The notes beneath the pieces are model-generated. The model was not told the DNA's origin. It saw nothing but the letters and a program-made list of their open reading frames with translations, and made no database searches. A stretch of 64,000 nucleotides of DNA, from NCBI RefSeq assembly GCF_003700275.1, contig NZ_RBRE01000017.1:62001-126000 (forward strand), given 5' to 3'. This DNA comes from Pseudomonas cichorii. GTDB taxonomy: Bacteria > Pseudomonadota > Gammaproteobacteria > Pseudomonadales > Pseudomonadaceae. A program made the position numbers and the translations under genes. Shown here one piece after another: positions 55,839 to 64,000 of the stretch; the first letter of the stretch is position 1, and each line of letters begins with the position of its first letter.

Positions 55839-55868
55839 TTGCGGACCGACCTTTCGGGCGGTCCGCAA
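55839..55868 (+). terminator. Hairpin between gmk and rpoZ
   Basis: TTGCGGACCG and CGGTCCGCAA form a perfect 10-bp stem with a 10-base loop, without T-tract. Attenuation between gmk and rpoZ is plausible. Confidence 0.55.
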
Positions 55869-55978
55869 CACCCGGCCCGTGGCGTGCCGCTTGAAGCTTG
55901 TGGCTAACCGCTTGTAAACTACCGAGTCCGCTCGCCCATCCGGGCACCGCGCATACGCATTTGCTACGAGGAATACCC

Positions 55979-56242
55979 ATGGCCCGCGTGACTGTTGAAG
56001 ACTGCCTGGAACACGTCGATAACCGCTTCGAGCTGGTCATGCTCGCTACCAAGCGCTCGCGCCAACTCGCTACTGGCGGCAAGGAACCCAAGCTGGCTTG
56101 GGAAAACGACAAGCCTACCGTCGTTGCCCTGCGCGAAATCGCAGCTGGCCTGATGGATTACGCTGTCATCGCAGAAGCTGAAATCGTCGAAGATGAACCA
56201 CTGTTTGCAGCGTTCGAGGACGAGTCCAGCGAGGCCGTCTAA
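55979..56242 (+). CDS. rpoZ: RNA polymerase omega subunit
   Basis: An 87-residue subunit that wraps the C-terminal part of beta-prime and, in E. coli, forms part of a ppGpp site. [20 protein letters not shown] and [13 protein letters not shown] are the conserved core, with an acidic C-terminal tail ([17 protein letters not shown]). The ATG at 55979 follows GAGGAATACCC. spoT starts 60 bp downstream, the conserved gmk-rpoZ-spoT order, placing the ppGpp enzyme beside its target subunit. Confidence 0.97.
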   Translation: MARVTVEDCLEHVDNRFELVMLATKRSRQLATGGKEPKLAWENDKPTVVALREIAAGLMDYAVIAEAEIVEDEPLFAAFEDESSEAV

Positions 56243-56302
56243 GCCTATGCCGGGGCGACGTAGTACGACGCAGGGTAAAAGCCACGTGCAGGGAGTAACG
56301 CC

Positions 56303-58408
56303 TTGCCGAGCATAGACGCCCTCGCCGACCGCCTTTCGGCCTACCTCGGCAAGGACCAGGTCAATCTGGTCCGCCGAGCGTATTACTACGCCGAACAAGC
56401 CCACGACGGCCAGCGCCGTCGTAGCGGCGAAGCCTACGTTACGCACCCGCTTGCAGTAGCGAGCATTCTTGCCGACATGCACATGGACCATCAGAGCCTG
56501 ATGGCCGCGATGCTGCATGACGTGATCGAAGACACCGGAATTGCCAAGGAAGCACTCTGCCTTCAATTCGGCGAAACCGTGGCCGAACTCGTCGACGGGG
56601 TCAGCAAGCTGACCCAGATGAACTTCGAGACCAAGGCCGAAGCCCAGGCGGAAAACTTCCAGAAAATGGCCATGGCCATGGCTCGCGACATTCGCGTGAT
56701 CCTGGTCAAGCTCGCCGACCGCCTGCACAACATGCGTACGCTGGAAGTCCTGTCCGGCGAAAAACGCCGCCGCATCGCCAAGGAAACCCTCGAAATCTAT
56801 GCTCCCATCGCCAACCGCCTGGGCATGCATAGCGTTCGCATCGAATTCGAGGACCTGGGTTTCAAGGCCATGTACCCGATGCGCTCTTCGCGCATCCACC
56901 AGGCAGTCAAGCGCGCCCGGGGCAATCGCAAGGAACTGGTCAACAAGATCGAGGAATCCCTGAGCCATTGCCTGGCCGTGGACGGTATCGAAGGCGAGGT
57001 CAGCGGGCGGCAGAAACACCTGTACGGCATCTACAAGAAGATGCGCGGCAAGCGTCGCGCCTTCAACGAAATCATGGATGTCTACGCCTTCCGGATCATC
57101 GTCGACAAGGTCGATACCTGCTATCGCGTGCTAGGCGCTGTACATAATCTGTACAAGCCGCTGCCCGGTCGCTTCAAGGATTACATCGCAATTCCCAAGG
57201 CCAACGGCTATCAGTCGTTGCATACCACGTTGTTCGGCATGCATGGCGTACCCATCGAAATCCAGATTCGCACCCGCGAAATGGAAGAAATGGCCAACAA
57301 CGGGATTGCCGCACACTGGCTGTACAAGTCCACCGACGACGAACAGCCCAAGGGCACCCACGCCCGCGCCCGCCAATGGGTCAAAGGCGTACTGGAGATG
57401 CAGCAACGTGCTGGCAACTCCCTGGAATTCATTGAAAGCGTGAAGATCGACCTGTTCCCGGACGAGGTCTACGTCTTCACGCCCAAAGGCCGGATCATGG
57501 AGCTGCCCAAAGGCTCCACGGCCGTGGACTTCGCCTACGCGGTACACACCGACGTCGGCAACAGCTGCATCGCCTGCCGGATCAACCGCAGGCTGGCTCC
57601 GCTGTCCGAACCCCTGCAAAGCGGCTCGACCGTCGAAATCGTCAGCGCGCCCGGCGCACGCCCGAACCCGGCCTGGCTGAATTTCGTCGTGACCGGCAAG
57701 GCGCGCACGCACATTCGCCATGCCCTGAAGCTGCAACGCCGCTCCGAGTCCATCAGCCTCGGCGAACGCCTGCTGAACAAGGTACTCAACGGCTTCGAGT
57801 CCACGCTGGACAAGATCGAGAACGAACGCATCCAGCTGGTTCTGGCCGAATATCGCGTCGAAGTGCTGGAAGACCTGCTCGAAGACATCGGCCTGGGCAA
57901 TCGCATGGCCTATGTAGTAGCCCGCCGCCTGCTCGGCGAAGGCGACCAGTTGCCAAGCCCCGAAGGCCCGCTGGCGATTCGCGGCACCGAAGGCCTGGTA
58001 CTCAGTTACGCCAAGTGCTGCACGCCAATCCCCGGCGACCCGATTGTCGGCCACCTGTCCGCAGGCAAAGGCATGGTCGTGCACCTGGACAACTGCCGCA
58101 ATATCAGCGAAATCCGCCACAACCCCGAGAAGTGCATCCAGCTGTCCTGGGCCAAGGATGTCACCGGTGAGTTCAATGTCGAGCTGCGCGTCGAGCTGGA
58201 ACACCAGCGCGGCCTGATTGCCCTGCTGGCCAGCAGCGTCAACGCCGCCGACGGCAACATCGAAAAGATCAGCATGGACGAGCGCGATGGCCGCATCAGC
58301 GTGGTCCAGCTGGTCGTCAGCGTTCACGACCGCGTGCATCTGGCCCGCGTGATCAAGAAACTGCGCGCCCTGGCCGGGGTTACACGAATCACCCGCATGC
58401 GCGCCTAG
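56303..58408 (+). CDS. spoT: Bifunctional (p)ppGpp synthetase/hydrolase SpoT
   Basis: A 701-residue enzyme that makes and degrades (p)ppGpp in fatty-acid and carbon stress. The HD hydrolase is intact (His48 in VTHPLA, His72-Asp73 in MLHDVIEDT). The synthetase domain (about 240-380) has YRVLGAVHNLYKPLPGRFKD and REMEEMANNGIAAHWLYK. A TGS domain (about 390-450, DEVYVFTPKGRIMELPKG) and a C-terminal ACT domain follow. The start is a TTG at 56303: GGGAG is 9 bases upstream and the product starts MPSIDALADRLSAYLG like other Pseudomonas SpoT. No ATG nearby fits. Confidence 0.96.
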   Translation: MPSIDALADRLSAYLGKDQVNLVRRAYYYAEQAHDGQRRRSGEAYVTHPLAVASILADMHMDHQSLMAAMLHDVIEDTGIAKEALCLQFGETVAELVDGVSKLTQMNFETKAEAQAENFQKMAMAMARDIRVILVKLADRLHNMRTLEVLSGEKRRRIAKETLEIYAPIANRLGMHSVRIEFEDLGFKAMYPMRSSRIHQAVKRARGNRKELVNKIEESLSHCLAVDGIEGEVSGRQKHLYGIYKKMRGKRRAFNEIMDVYAFRIIVDKVDTCYRVLGAVHNLYKPLPGRFKDYIAIPKANGYQSLHTTLFGMHGVPIEIQIRTREMEEMANNGIAAHWLYKSTDDEQPKGTHARARQWVKGVLEMQQRAGNSLEFIESVKIDLFPDEVYVFTPKGRIMELPKGSTAVDFAYAVHTDVGNSCIACRINRRLAPLSEPLQSGSTVEIVSAPGARPNPAWLNFVVTGKARTHIRHALKLQRRSESISLGERLLNKVLNGFESTLDKIENERIQLVLAEYRVEVLEDLLEDIGLGNRMAYVVARRLLGEGDQLPSPEGPLAIRGTEGLVLSYAKCCTPIPGDPIVGHLSAGKGMVVHLDNCRNISEIRHNPEKCIQLSWAKDVTGEFNVELRVELEHQRGLIALLASSVNAADGNIEKISMDERDGRISVVQLVVSVHDRVHLARVIKKLRALAGVTRITRMRA

Positions 58409-58432
58409 CCACCCCATCATCAGGAGTTCTTC

Positions 58433-58813
58433 ATGACCAAGACCGTCATCACCAGCGACAAGGCACCTGCGGCCATCGGCCCTTACTCCCAGGCGATCAA
58501 GGCTGGCAATACCGTCTACATGTCCGGGCAGATCCCGCTGGACCCGAAAAGCATGGAACTGGTCGAAGGCATCGAAGCACAGATCGTTCAGGTCTTCGAG
58601 AACCTCAAGTCTGTCGCTGAAGCAGCCGGTGGTTCCTTCAAGGACATCGTCAAACTGAACATCTTCCTGACCGATCTGGGCAACTTCGCCAAGGTCAACG
58701 AGATCATGGGCAAATACTTCGAGCAGCCTTACCCGGCACGCGCCGCCATTGGCGTTGCAGCTCTGCCTCGTGGCGCCCAGGTCGAAATGGACGCCATTCT
58801 GGTCATCGAATAA
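58433..58813 (+). CDS. ridA: Reactive imine/enamine deaminase RidA
   Basis: A 126-residue trimeric enzyme that hydrolyses reactive 2-aminoacrylate-type imines made by PLP enzymes. Visible are [49 protein letters not shown] and [20 protein letters not shown] with the catalytic Arg near residue 105. It follows spoT by 24 bp with CAGGAGTTCTTC before the ATG, the usual Pseudomonas arrangement. Confidence 0.97.
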   Translation: MTKTVITSDKAPAAIGPYSQAIKAGNTVYMSGQIPLDPKSMELVEGIEAQIVQVFENLKSVAEAAGGSFKDIVKLNIFLTDLGNFAKVNEIMGKYFEQPYPARAAIGVAALPRGAQVEMDAILVIE

Positions 58814-58867
58814 ATCATTGCGGCGGGGCGCCAGCCGCTCCGCTCCCTGCAAAGGAAGGACTCCGTT

Positions 58868-59605
58868 ATGCGCTCCGCGCTCGCCATCTCACTGCTGGCC
58901 GCCATCCTGAGTGGCTGCGCCAGCCACGCCGACCGCAACCCTGACGGCACCTGGATCAACCAGACCGCCATCGACGCTGCCGTCAAAGGCGGCAACCTGC
59001 GCGAAGCCCTGCTCGCCAATGGCCCGAACCTGGAATGGCAGGTCAACACCAAAGCCAACCAGGCCACCTATTCCAACGGTTTCGAGTTGGGCGAAGGCAA
59101 GATTGCCAGCGCTGCCGACGGCAAGCTGCACATCAACTTCTACGGCAACTTCGCCGAAGACCTGACAGTCAAGGGCGACAGCCTGGTGCAGGCCGCCAGC
59201 GAATCAGGCCCGGAACAGCACTTCGAGAAGCCGGAAAACCCTGCTGCAGACGGCGCGCCGCCGGGCAGCAGCTTTGAAAAAGCCCTGTATGGCGCCTACA
59301 TGGGCGGCAAATGGACCATCGTCAGCGGCGACGGCCAGGGCAGCACTGTGCAGTTCCTGCCTGACGGCAGTGTTCAGGGTCTTCCGGAAAACGATCGCTA
59401 CGCCCTGTGCCTGGCTGGCGATTGCGCAGCCATGAGCGGTGAATACGACAGCATGTGGCTGGAAAAGAACGAACAAGGCAATCCATGGATCTTTGCCCGC
59501 AAAGGCAAGCAACTGGAAATCTTCCAGGCTCTCAACGAAGCCAGGTCCGACGAGATGCCGCAACTGCGTCCGGGCCCGCGTCGCTGGTTGCTGGAACAGC
59601 AGTAA
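58868..59605 (+). CDS. Lipoprotein of unknown function
   Basis: A 245-residue predicted lipoprotein. Lipobox AAILSGCASH puts the lipidated Cys at residue 17. The mature part has ADRNPDGTWINQTAIDAAVK, a beta-rich centre (KLHINFYGNFAEDLTVKGDS, TIVSGDGQGSTVQFLPDGSV) and two close Cys (YALCLAGDCAAM) that may form a disulphide. Ser/Ala after Cys suggests outer-membrane sorting. The gene follows ridA in Pseudomonas (PA5340 position); no domain family is recognised. ATG at 58868 follows AAAGGAAGGACTCCGTT. Confidence 0.82.
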   Translation: MRSALAISLLAAILSGCASHADRNPDGTWINQTAIDAAVKGGNLREALLANGPNLEWQVNTKANQATYSNGFELGEGKIASAADGKLHINFYGNFAEDLTVKGDSLVQAASESGPEQHFEKPENPAADGAPPGSSFEKALYGAYMGGKWTIVSGDGQGSTVQFLPDGSVQGLPENDRYALCLAGDCAAMSGEYDSMWLEKNEQGNPWIFARKGKQLEIFQALNEARSDEMPQLRPGPRRWLLEQQ

Positions 59606-59619
59606 TCCATCGATGAAAA

Positions 59620-59650
59620 CAGGCTCGGCCCCATCAATCGGCCGAGCCTG
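59620..59650. terminator. Hairpin between converging lipoprotein and SDR genes
   Basis: CAGGCTCGGCC and GGCCGAGCCTG form a perfect 11-bp stem with a 9-base loop, 15 bp after the lipoprotein stop. Confidence 0.75.
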
Positions 59651-59661
59651 CCTTCCCGGCA

Positions 59662-60510
59662 CTATCCCAGCAACGCCGCATATCCCGCACGATAATCCGC
59701 ATACTTCGGCGCCCAGCCCAACGCCCGCGCCCTGGCATTGCTGCATCGCTTGCTGCCCACGCGCTGCACGCTGACCGCCTCAGACCACTCGGTAACCCCC
59801 AGATACTCACGTATCCAGGCCACCACATCGGCGAGTGCCGCCGGATCGTCATCGACACCCAGATAGCAATCCTCAAGCACCACGCCCCGCGCATCGGCCT
59901 GGAGCAGGCAGGCCAGCAAGCTCGCCGCATCATCGGCATGAATACGATTGGCATAGACCGGTGGCTCGCTGCGTACGCTATGGCCCTGACGCACACGATT
60001 GGACAGGTCGTTGCGGCCAGGACCGTAAATCCCCGTCAGACGCACCACCGTGGCAGGCCAGCCACTGTTGAGCGCAACCTGTTCGGCCTCCAGCATCACC
60101 GTCCCGGTATAGCTCGACGGTTCGGTTGCCGAGGTTTCATCGACCCACTCGCCATGTTGTTGCCCATACACACCGCTGCTGGAAACGAACACCACCCGCC
60201 GGGGCTGCTGGCCGTGCTGCTGCATCCAGCGCAGGACCTGAGCCAGGCCATCGACGTAGGCGCGGCGATAGCCCTGTTCATCCCTTTCTGCAGGCGTGGC
60301 GCAATACACCAGATAATCGATGGCCGACGTCGGCCAGCCCTGCGGCTCCACCCAGTCGAACAGATCCCCCTTCACCGGGATCACGCCTTCGGGCAACCGC
60401 GATGTATCACGGCGCAATCCATGCACCTGCCATTGATGAGGCAATAACAGACTGGCCAGACGAGAACCTATATCTCCGCAGCCAGCAATCAGAACGGTTG
60501 GGGCAGACAC
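59662..60510 (-). CDS. NAD(P)-dependent epimerase/dehydratase-like protein (YeeZ type)
   Basis: A 282-residue extended short-chain dehydrogenase. TVLIAGCGDIGSRLASLL is the Rossmann motif, VVFVSSSGVYGQQHGEWVDE the Ser region. The usual YxxxK is not present: the aligned stretch reads SSYTGTVMLEAEQV, with no Lys. RLTGIYGPGRNDL and YANRIHADDAASLLACLLQA are typical of YeeZ-like proteins. A catalytic role is therefore doubtful. The GTG at 60510 is preferred since GGAGG lies 7 bases upstream; the in-frame ATG at 60525 overlaps that site. Confidence 0.8.
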   Translation of the reverse strand: MSAPTVLIAGCGDIGSRLASLLLPHQWQVHGLRRDTSRLPEGVIPVKGDLFDWVEPQGWPTSAIDYLVYCATPAERDEQGYRRAYVDGLAQVLRWMQQHGQQPRRVVFVSSSGVYGQQHGEWVDETSATEPSSYTGTVMLEAEQVALNSGWPATVVRLTGIYGPGRNDLSNRVRQGHSVRSEPPVYANRIHADDAASLLACLLQADARGVVLEDCYLGVDDDPAALADVVAWIREYLGVTEWSEAVSVQRVGSKRCSNARARALGWAPKYADYRAGYAALLG

Positions 60511-60587
60511 GTGAGACCTCCACATAACAATCGATAAGAGTCGTTGAACAGCCAGAACATAGAGGCTTGACGCTATTAATTAAAAAA

Positions 60588-60604
60588 AAGATATATTATA
60601 TCTT
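60588..60604. promoter_or_regulatory. Palindrome upstream of exbB
   Basis: AAGATATA-T-TATATCTT: 8-bp arms around one base in AT-rich DNA, about 115 bp before exbB. It resembles a Fur-type site only loosely; TonB genes in Pseudomonas are iron-regulated. Confidence 0.35.
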
Positions 60605-60717
60605 CTGTTAACAAGAACGATTTGCAATAATACCCGTCCATTTGTTCCCGCACCCCTGTCGAGCCTATAACGCGACGTCCCGGAACAACCATTATTTTCA
60701 TTTCAGGTCAGGCCAGC

Positions 60718-61689
60718 ATGACACGTATTCAATCACCCGCTTCGCCAACCAAGCTACCTCGCCTGCCACGTGCATGGCGTGGTGTGGCTGCTCTTGTGTT
60801 GAGCCTGATGCTCGCACCTGTCGCTCTCGCTGACCAGGCTGCACCTGCTGCTCCGACACAACAGGCGGCTGCCGCTGCTCCGGCAGCGCCGGCTGCAACT
60901 CCCGCACCTGCTGCCCAGCCTGATGCCGCTGCGCCTGTCGATACGCTGGAGCCTGTGGTTGAAGAAGCCGGTCTTGGCATGGCTCACGATCTGTCGCCGT
61001 GGGGCATGTATCAGAACGCCGACGTGGTCGTGAAAGCCGTCATGATCGGTCTGGTCATCGCTTCGATCATCACCTGGACCATCTGGATCGCCAAGGGCTT
61101 CGAGCTGCTGGGCGCCAAACGTCGCCTGCGCGTTGAAATCGCCGGCCTGAAAAAGGCCCGCTCCCTGAGCGACGCCAGCCAGAGCGCCAACAAGGAAGGG
61201 ACCCTGGCCCATCTGCTGGTTCACGACGCCCTGGAAGAAATGCGCCTTTCCGCCAACAGCCGCGAGCGTGAGGGCATCAAGGAGCGTGTCAGCTTCCGCC
61301 TTGAGCGCCTGGTCGCTGCCTGTGGCCGCAACATGAGCACCGGCACCGGCGTGCTCGCCACCATCGGTTCGACCGCACCCTTCGTCGGTCTGTTCGGTAC
61401 AGTGTGGGGCATCATGAACAGCTTCATCGGCATCGCCAAGACCCAGACCACCAACCTGGCGGTCGTTGCTCCCGGCATCGCCGAGGCCCTGCTGGCTACC
61501 GCACTGGGTCTGGTTGCAGCGATTCCTGCCGTAGTGATCTACAACGTCTTCGCCCGCTCCATCGCCGGCTACAAGGCACAGGTTTCGGACGCTTCGGCCC
61601 AGGTGCTGCTGCTGGTCAGCCGCGACCTGGATCACCTGCCGGAAAGCGAGCGCAACCAACAGCAACCGCACATGGTAAAGGTGGGCTAA
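60718..61689 (+). CDS. exbB: TonB-system proton channel subunit ExbB
   Basis: A 323-residue inner-membrane protein. It has an N-terminal signal-like helix (AWRGVAALVLSLMLAPVALA) and an Ala/Pro-rich periplasmic stretch (about 40-85), an extension seen in Pseudomonas ExbB. Three transmembrane helices follow: VVKAVMIGLVIASIITWTIW, then TGVLATIGSTAPFVGLFGTV with GIMNSFIGI, and EALLATALGLVAAIPAVVIY. With ExbD it converts proton flow into movement of TonB. ATG at 60718 follows CAGGCCAGC. exbD and tonB follow without gaps. Confidence 0.96.
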   Translation: MTRIQSPASPTKLPRLPRAWRGVAALVLSLMLAPVALADQAAPAAPTQQAAAAAPAAPAATPAPAAQPDAAAPVDTLEPVVEEAGLGMAHDLSPWGMYQNADVVVKAVMIGLVIASIITWTIWIAKGFELLGAKRRLRVEIAGLKKARSLSDASQSANKEGTLAHLLVHDALEEMRLSANSREREGIKERVSFRLERLVAACGRNMSTGTGVLATIGSTAPFVGLFGTVWGIMNSFIGIAKTQTTNLAVVAPGIAEALLATALGLVAAIPAVVIYNVFARSIAGYKAQVSDASAQVLLLVSRDLDHLPESERNQQQPHMVKVG

Positions 61690-61692
61690 GAC

Positions 61693-62118
61693 GTGGGCCT
61701 GCATCTTAACGAAGGCGGCGACGATCTCGCCGAGAACCATGAAATCAACGTGACGCCGTTCATCGACGTCATGTTGGTGCTGCTGATCATCTTCATGGTC
61801 GCAGCACCGCTGGCCACAGTGGACATCAAGGTCGACCTGCCAGCCTCCACCGCCACACCGCAACCCCGGCCCGAAAAGCCGATCTTCCTCAGCGTCAAGA
61901 CTGACAAGAGCCTGTACCTGGGCGAAGAGAAAGTCGCTCGCGAGCAGATTGGCCAGGTACTGGATGCCAGGACCAAGGGCAAGAAAGACACCACCATCTT
62001 CTTCCAGGCCGACAAGGGCGTGGATTACGGCGACCTGATGGAAGTCATGAACACCCTGCGCGGTGCTGGCTACCTGAAAGTAGGTTTGGTTGGTCTTGAG
62101 ACGGTTGGTAAAAAATGA
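61693..62118 (+). CDS. exbD: TonB-system subunit ExbD
   Basis: A 141-residue protein with one transmembrane helix holding the essential Asp (NVTPFIDVMLVLLIIFMVAA, Asp near residue 25) and a periplasmic domain (VDLPASTATPQPRPEKPIFL, IFFQADKGVDYGDLMEVMN). The start is a GTG at 61693, 3 bp after the exbB stop; the ribosome site overlaps exbB. tonB overlaps its end by 4 bp. Confidence 0.96.
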   Translation: MGLHLNEGGDDLAENHEINVTPFIDVMLVLLIIFMVAAPLATVDIKVDLPASTATPQPRPEKPIFLSVKTDKSLYLGEEKVAREQIGQVLDARTKGKKDTTIFFQADKGVDYGDLMEVMNTLRGAGYLKVGLVGLETVGKK

Positions 62119-62861
62119 TCACTACGCGCCAAAAACTGACGCGCTATAGCGGTAGTCTGTTGTTGGTGCTGGCTGTGCATGCCATCGCGGTCATCGTCGC
62201 ACTGCGCTGGCCCGCATCGCAGGCCATCGAGCTGCCGCCGGCTGCCATGATGGTCGAACTGGCCCCGTTGCCCGAGATCGCACCGCCACCGCCGCCCAAG
62301 GTCGTCCAGCCGCCACAACCGCCAGCACCGGAAGAAGAAGTACCGCTGCCGCAACTGGCAGAAGCACCGAAGCCGGAAATCGCGGTTCCCAAGAAAGTGG
62401 AAAAGCCCAAGCCAAAACCGCAGCCGCCAAAGCCGCAGAAGAAGCCTGAGCCGCCACAGGAAAAGCCGGCCGACGAAAAACCGGTGGATACCCCACCGAC
62501 AACGGCAAAGCCCGAGAAGTCAGCAGCACCGACGCCGCCTAGCCCGCCGTCGCCACCCAGCACGGCCCTGCCAAGCTGGCAGAGCGATTTGCTAAGGCAC
62601 CTGGCCAAGTACAAGAAGTATCCCGAGGATGCCCGCCGTCGCGGCATGCAAGGGGTAGCCCGCCTGCGCTTCGTGGTCGATGCGGATGGCAACGTCTTGT
62701 CCTATGCGATTGCCAGCACTTCAGGCAGTCCGGCACTGGACCGAGCCACCATGGAGATGATCCGTCGTGCTCAACCTTTGCCCAAGCCGCCGGCTGAAAC
62801 ACTGAACAACGGCACGATCGAGATCCTGGCACCCTTCGTTTATTCACTGGATAAACGCTGA
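62115..62861 (+). CDS. tonB: Energy transducer TonB
   Basis: A 248-residue protein. N-terminal anchor helix about 13-33 (SLLLVLAVHAIAVIVALRWP, with the conserved SxxH-type pattern S...H), a long Pro/Lys/Glu-rich periplasmic spacer about 50-155 (PEIAPPPPPKVVQPPQPPAP), and the C-terminal TonB domain (about 165-245: YKKYPEDARRRGMQGVARLR, ALDRATMEMIRRAQPLPKPP). It links the ExbBD motor to outer-membrane siderophore receptors. ATG overlaps the exbD stop. Confidence 0.96.
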   Translation: MITTRQKLTRYSGSLLLVLAVHAIAVIVALRWPASQAIELPPAAMMVELAPLPEIAPPPPPKVVQPPQPPAPEEEVPLPQLAEAPKPEIAVPKKVEKPKPKPQPPKPQKKPEPPQEKPADEKPVDTPPTTAKPEKSAAPTPPSPPSPPSTALPSWQSDLLRHLAKYKKYPEDARRRGMQGVARLRFVVDADGNVLSYAIASTSGSPALDRATMEMIRRAQPLPKPPAETLNNGTIEILAPFVYSLDKR

Positions 62862-62953
62862 ATAACACTTTTGTTACTCATGAGTGCTTCTGATAACGTG
62901 CGTCTATCGATTGCACCCGCTATGCTGGGGCCGCAACTTCATGGACGCACGTT

Positions 62954-63877
62954 ATGACCCTTACAGAATTGCGCTATATCGTTACGCTTGCTCAGGAACA
63001 GCACTTCGGCCACGCCGCCGAACGTTGTCATGTCAGCCAGCCCACGCTCTCCGTGGGTGTGAAAAAGCTTGAAGATGAACTTGGTGTGCTGATTTTCGAG
63101 CGCAGCAAAAGTGCTGTACGTCTAACGCCTGTCGGTGAGGGCATCGTTGCCCAGGCCCAGAAGGTGCTGGAGCAGGCCCAAGGCATCCGCGAACTGGCCC
63201 AGGCCGGCAAGAATCAACTGACAGCCCCGCTTAAAGTCGGCGCCATCTATACGGTCGGTCCGTATCTGTTCCCGCATCTGATTCCGCAACTGCACCGGGT
63301 CGCCCCGCAAATGCCGTTGTACATCGAAGAGAACTTCACTCACGTACTGCGCGACAAGCTGCGCAACGGTGAGCTGGACGCGGTCATCATCGCCTTGCCT
63401 TTCAACGAAGCCGATGTCTTGACCCTGCCACTCTACGATGAACCGTTCTCGGTGCTGATGCCGGCCAATCATCCATGGACCCAGAAAGAGAGCATCGATG
63501 CCTCGGCATTGAACGACAAGAGCCTGCTGTTGCTCGGCGAAGGTCACTGCTTCCGCGATCAGGTCCTGGAGGCCTGCCCGACGCTGACCAAGGGCGGCGA
63601 GGGCGCCAAGCATACGACCGTGGAATCCAGCTCGCTGGAAACCATTCGCCATATGGTCGCTTCCGGACTGGGGATTTCGATTCTGCCGTTGTCCGCCGTC
63701 GACAGCCATCACTATGCACCTGGCGTGATCGAAGTTCGTCCGCTGACGGCTCCCGTACCTTTCCGTACGGTCGCCATCGCCTGGCGTGCCAGTTTCCCAA
63801 GGCCCAAGGCAATCGAGATTCTTGCTGACTCCGTACGCCTGTGTTCCGTGGCTCGTCCAAAAACAGAAGCAAGCTAG
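62954..63877 (+). CDS. oxyR: Hydrogen peroxide sensor/regulator OxyR
   Basis: A 307-residue LysR-type regulator. The HTH (about 1-60) reads MTLTELRYIVTLAQEQHFGH and CHVSQPTLSVGVKKLEDELG. The redox pair is exact: Cys199 and Cys208 in LGEGHCFRDQVLEACP, which form a disulphide on peroxide and switch on katA/katB, ahpCF and others. Its 3' neighbour recG starts 8 bp later, and oxyR-recG co-transcription is established in Pseudomonas. The 92-bp gap from tonB holds its promoter. Confidence 0.97.
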   Translation: MTLTELRYIVTLAQEQHFGHAAERCHVSQPTLSVGVKKLEDELGVLIFERSKSAVRLTPVGEGIVAQAQKVLEQAQGIRELAQAGKNQLTAPLKVGAIYTVGPYLFPHLIPQLHRVAPQMPLYIEENFTHVLRDKLRNGELDAVIIALPFNEADVLTLPLYDEPFSVLMPANHPWTQKESIDASALNDKSLLLLGEGHCFRDQVLEACPTLTKGGEGAKHTTVESSSLETIRHMVASGLGISILPLSAVDSHHYAPGVIEVRPLTAPVPFRTVAIAWRASFPRPKAIEILADSVRLCSVARPKTEAS

Positions 63878-63885
63878 GCAGAGAA

Positions 63886-64000
63886 CATGAGCGAGCTTTC
63901 CAAAGTCTCGGTCACGGCGCTCAAGGGCGTCGGCGAGGCCATGGCTGAAAAGCTGGCAAAGGTGGGTCTGGAAAACCTGCAGGATGTGCTGTTTCACCTG
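63886..64000 (+). CDS. recG: ATP-dependent DNA helicase RecG, N-terminal part (cut by window edge)
   Basis: The 38 visible codons begin MSELSKVSVTALKGVGEAMA and continue with EKLAKVGLENLQDVLFHL, the typical start of the RecG wedge-domain helices. RecG remodels stalled forks and branched DNA. It starts 8 bp after oxyR with GCAGAGAAC upstream. The rest of the protein is outside the window. Confidence 0.93.

Noticed and set aside
57131..58852. 573-codon frame antisense to spoT
   Set aside because: Composition is that of a GC-rich shadow frame, without domains, and it spans the spoT-ridA boundary.

Overview
The window is chromosomal DNA of a fluorescent Pseudomonas, most likely of the P. syringae group. 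Three things point there. The backbone order (aldehyde dehydrogenase, rpmG-rpmB, peptide-binding protein, radC, coaBC, dut, algC, argB, pyrE, crc, then DUF4870-rph-yicC-gmk-rpoZ-spoT-ridA, then exbBD-tonB, oxyR, recG) is the Pseudomonas one. The uronate dehydrogenase closely resembles the P. syringae enzyme as I remember it. Inverted pairs of REP-like elements separate genes at several places. No tRNA, rRNA, CRISPR array, insertion sequence or integrase was seen. The window cuts a gene at each end: an MFS transporter on the left and recG on the right.

Layout. 1-16 kb is mostly housekeeping: amine/aldehyde oxidation, ribosomal proteins L33 and L28, a peptide-binding protein, radC, CoA and dUTP metabolism, a membrane-anchored form of AlgC, arginine and pyrimidine synthesis, and Crc. 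It is interrupted between argB and pyrE by a nuclease bacteriocin with its immunity gene and by a small protein behind a strongly structured leader. 16-53 kb lies between crc and the DUF4870-rph pair, which are neighbours in P. aeruginosa PAO1, so it looks like about 37 kb of accessory DNA. It holds gmd and rmd (GDP-D-rhamnose), a BdlA-like PAS chemoreceptor, mltA, a RES-Xre toxin-antitoxin pair, a response regulator-CheC protein with a PAS partner, a stand-alone aroA, an ECF sigma/ChrR pair, a uronate TRAP-transport and oxidation operon, and a predicted phosphatase with altered metal motifs. It continues with an ABC-transporter O-antigen operon, a three-gene Gtr-like glycan-modification operon, a tandem pair of unknown proteins, and three transmembrane chemoreceptors. 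53-64 kb returns to the conserved backbone.

How the genes work together. The most coherent system is surface polysaccharide. Gmd and Rmd make GDP-D-rhamnose. Wzm/Wzt export an O-polysaccharide, and Wzt carries a C-terminal domain of the kind that reads the chain end. A translationally coupled 1461-residue protein joins a methyltransferase, a kinase-like domain, a coiled coil and two GT2 glycosyltransferases. Its first part resembles WbdD, the chain terminator and length ruler of E. coli O9a. The convergent operon (GT2 synthase, small flippase, GT-C transferase) would decorate the chain from the periplasm. The WbdD-like/GT2 fusion is the best candidate here for an undescribed arrangement. Other leads are a perfect 15-bp duplication inside the HNH motif of the bacteriocin, a switch-like leader RNA at 13.47-13.66 kb, and an EPSP synthase with Phe where class I enzymes have Pro101.
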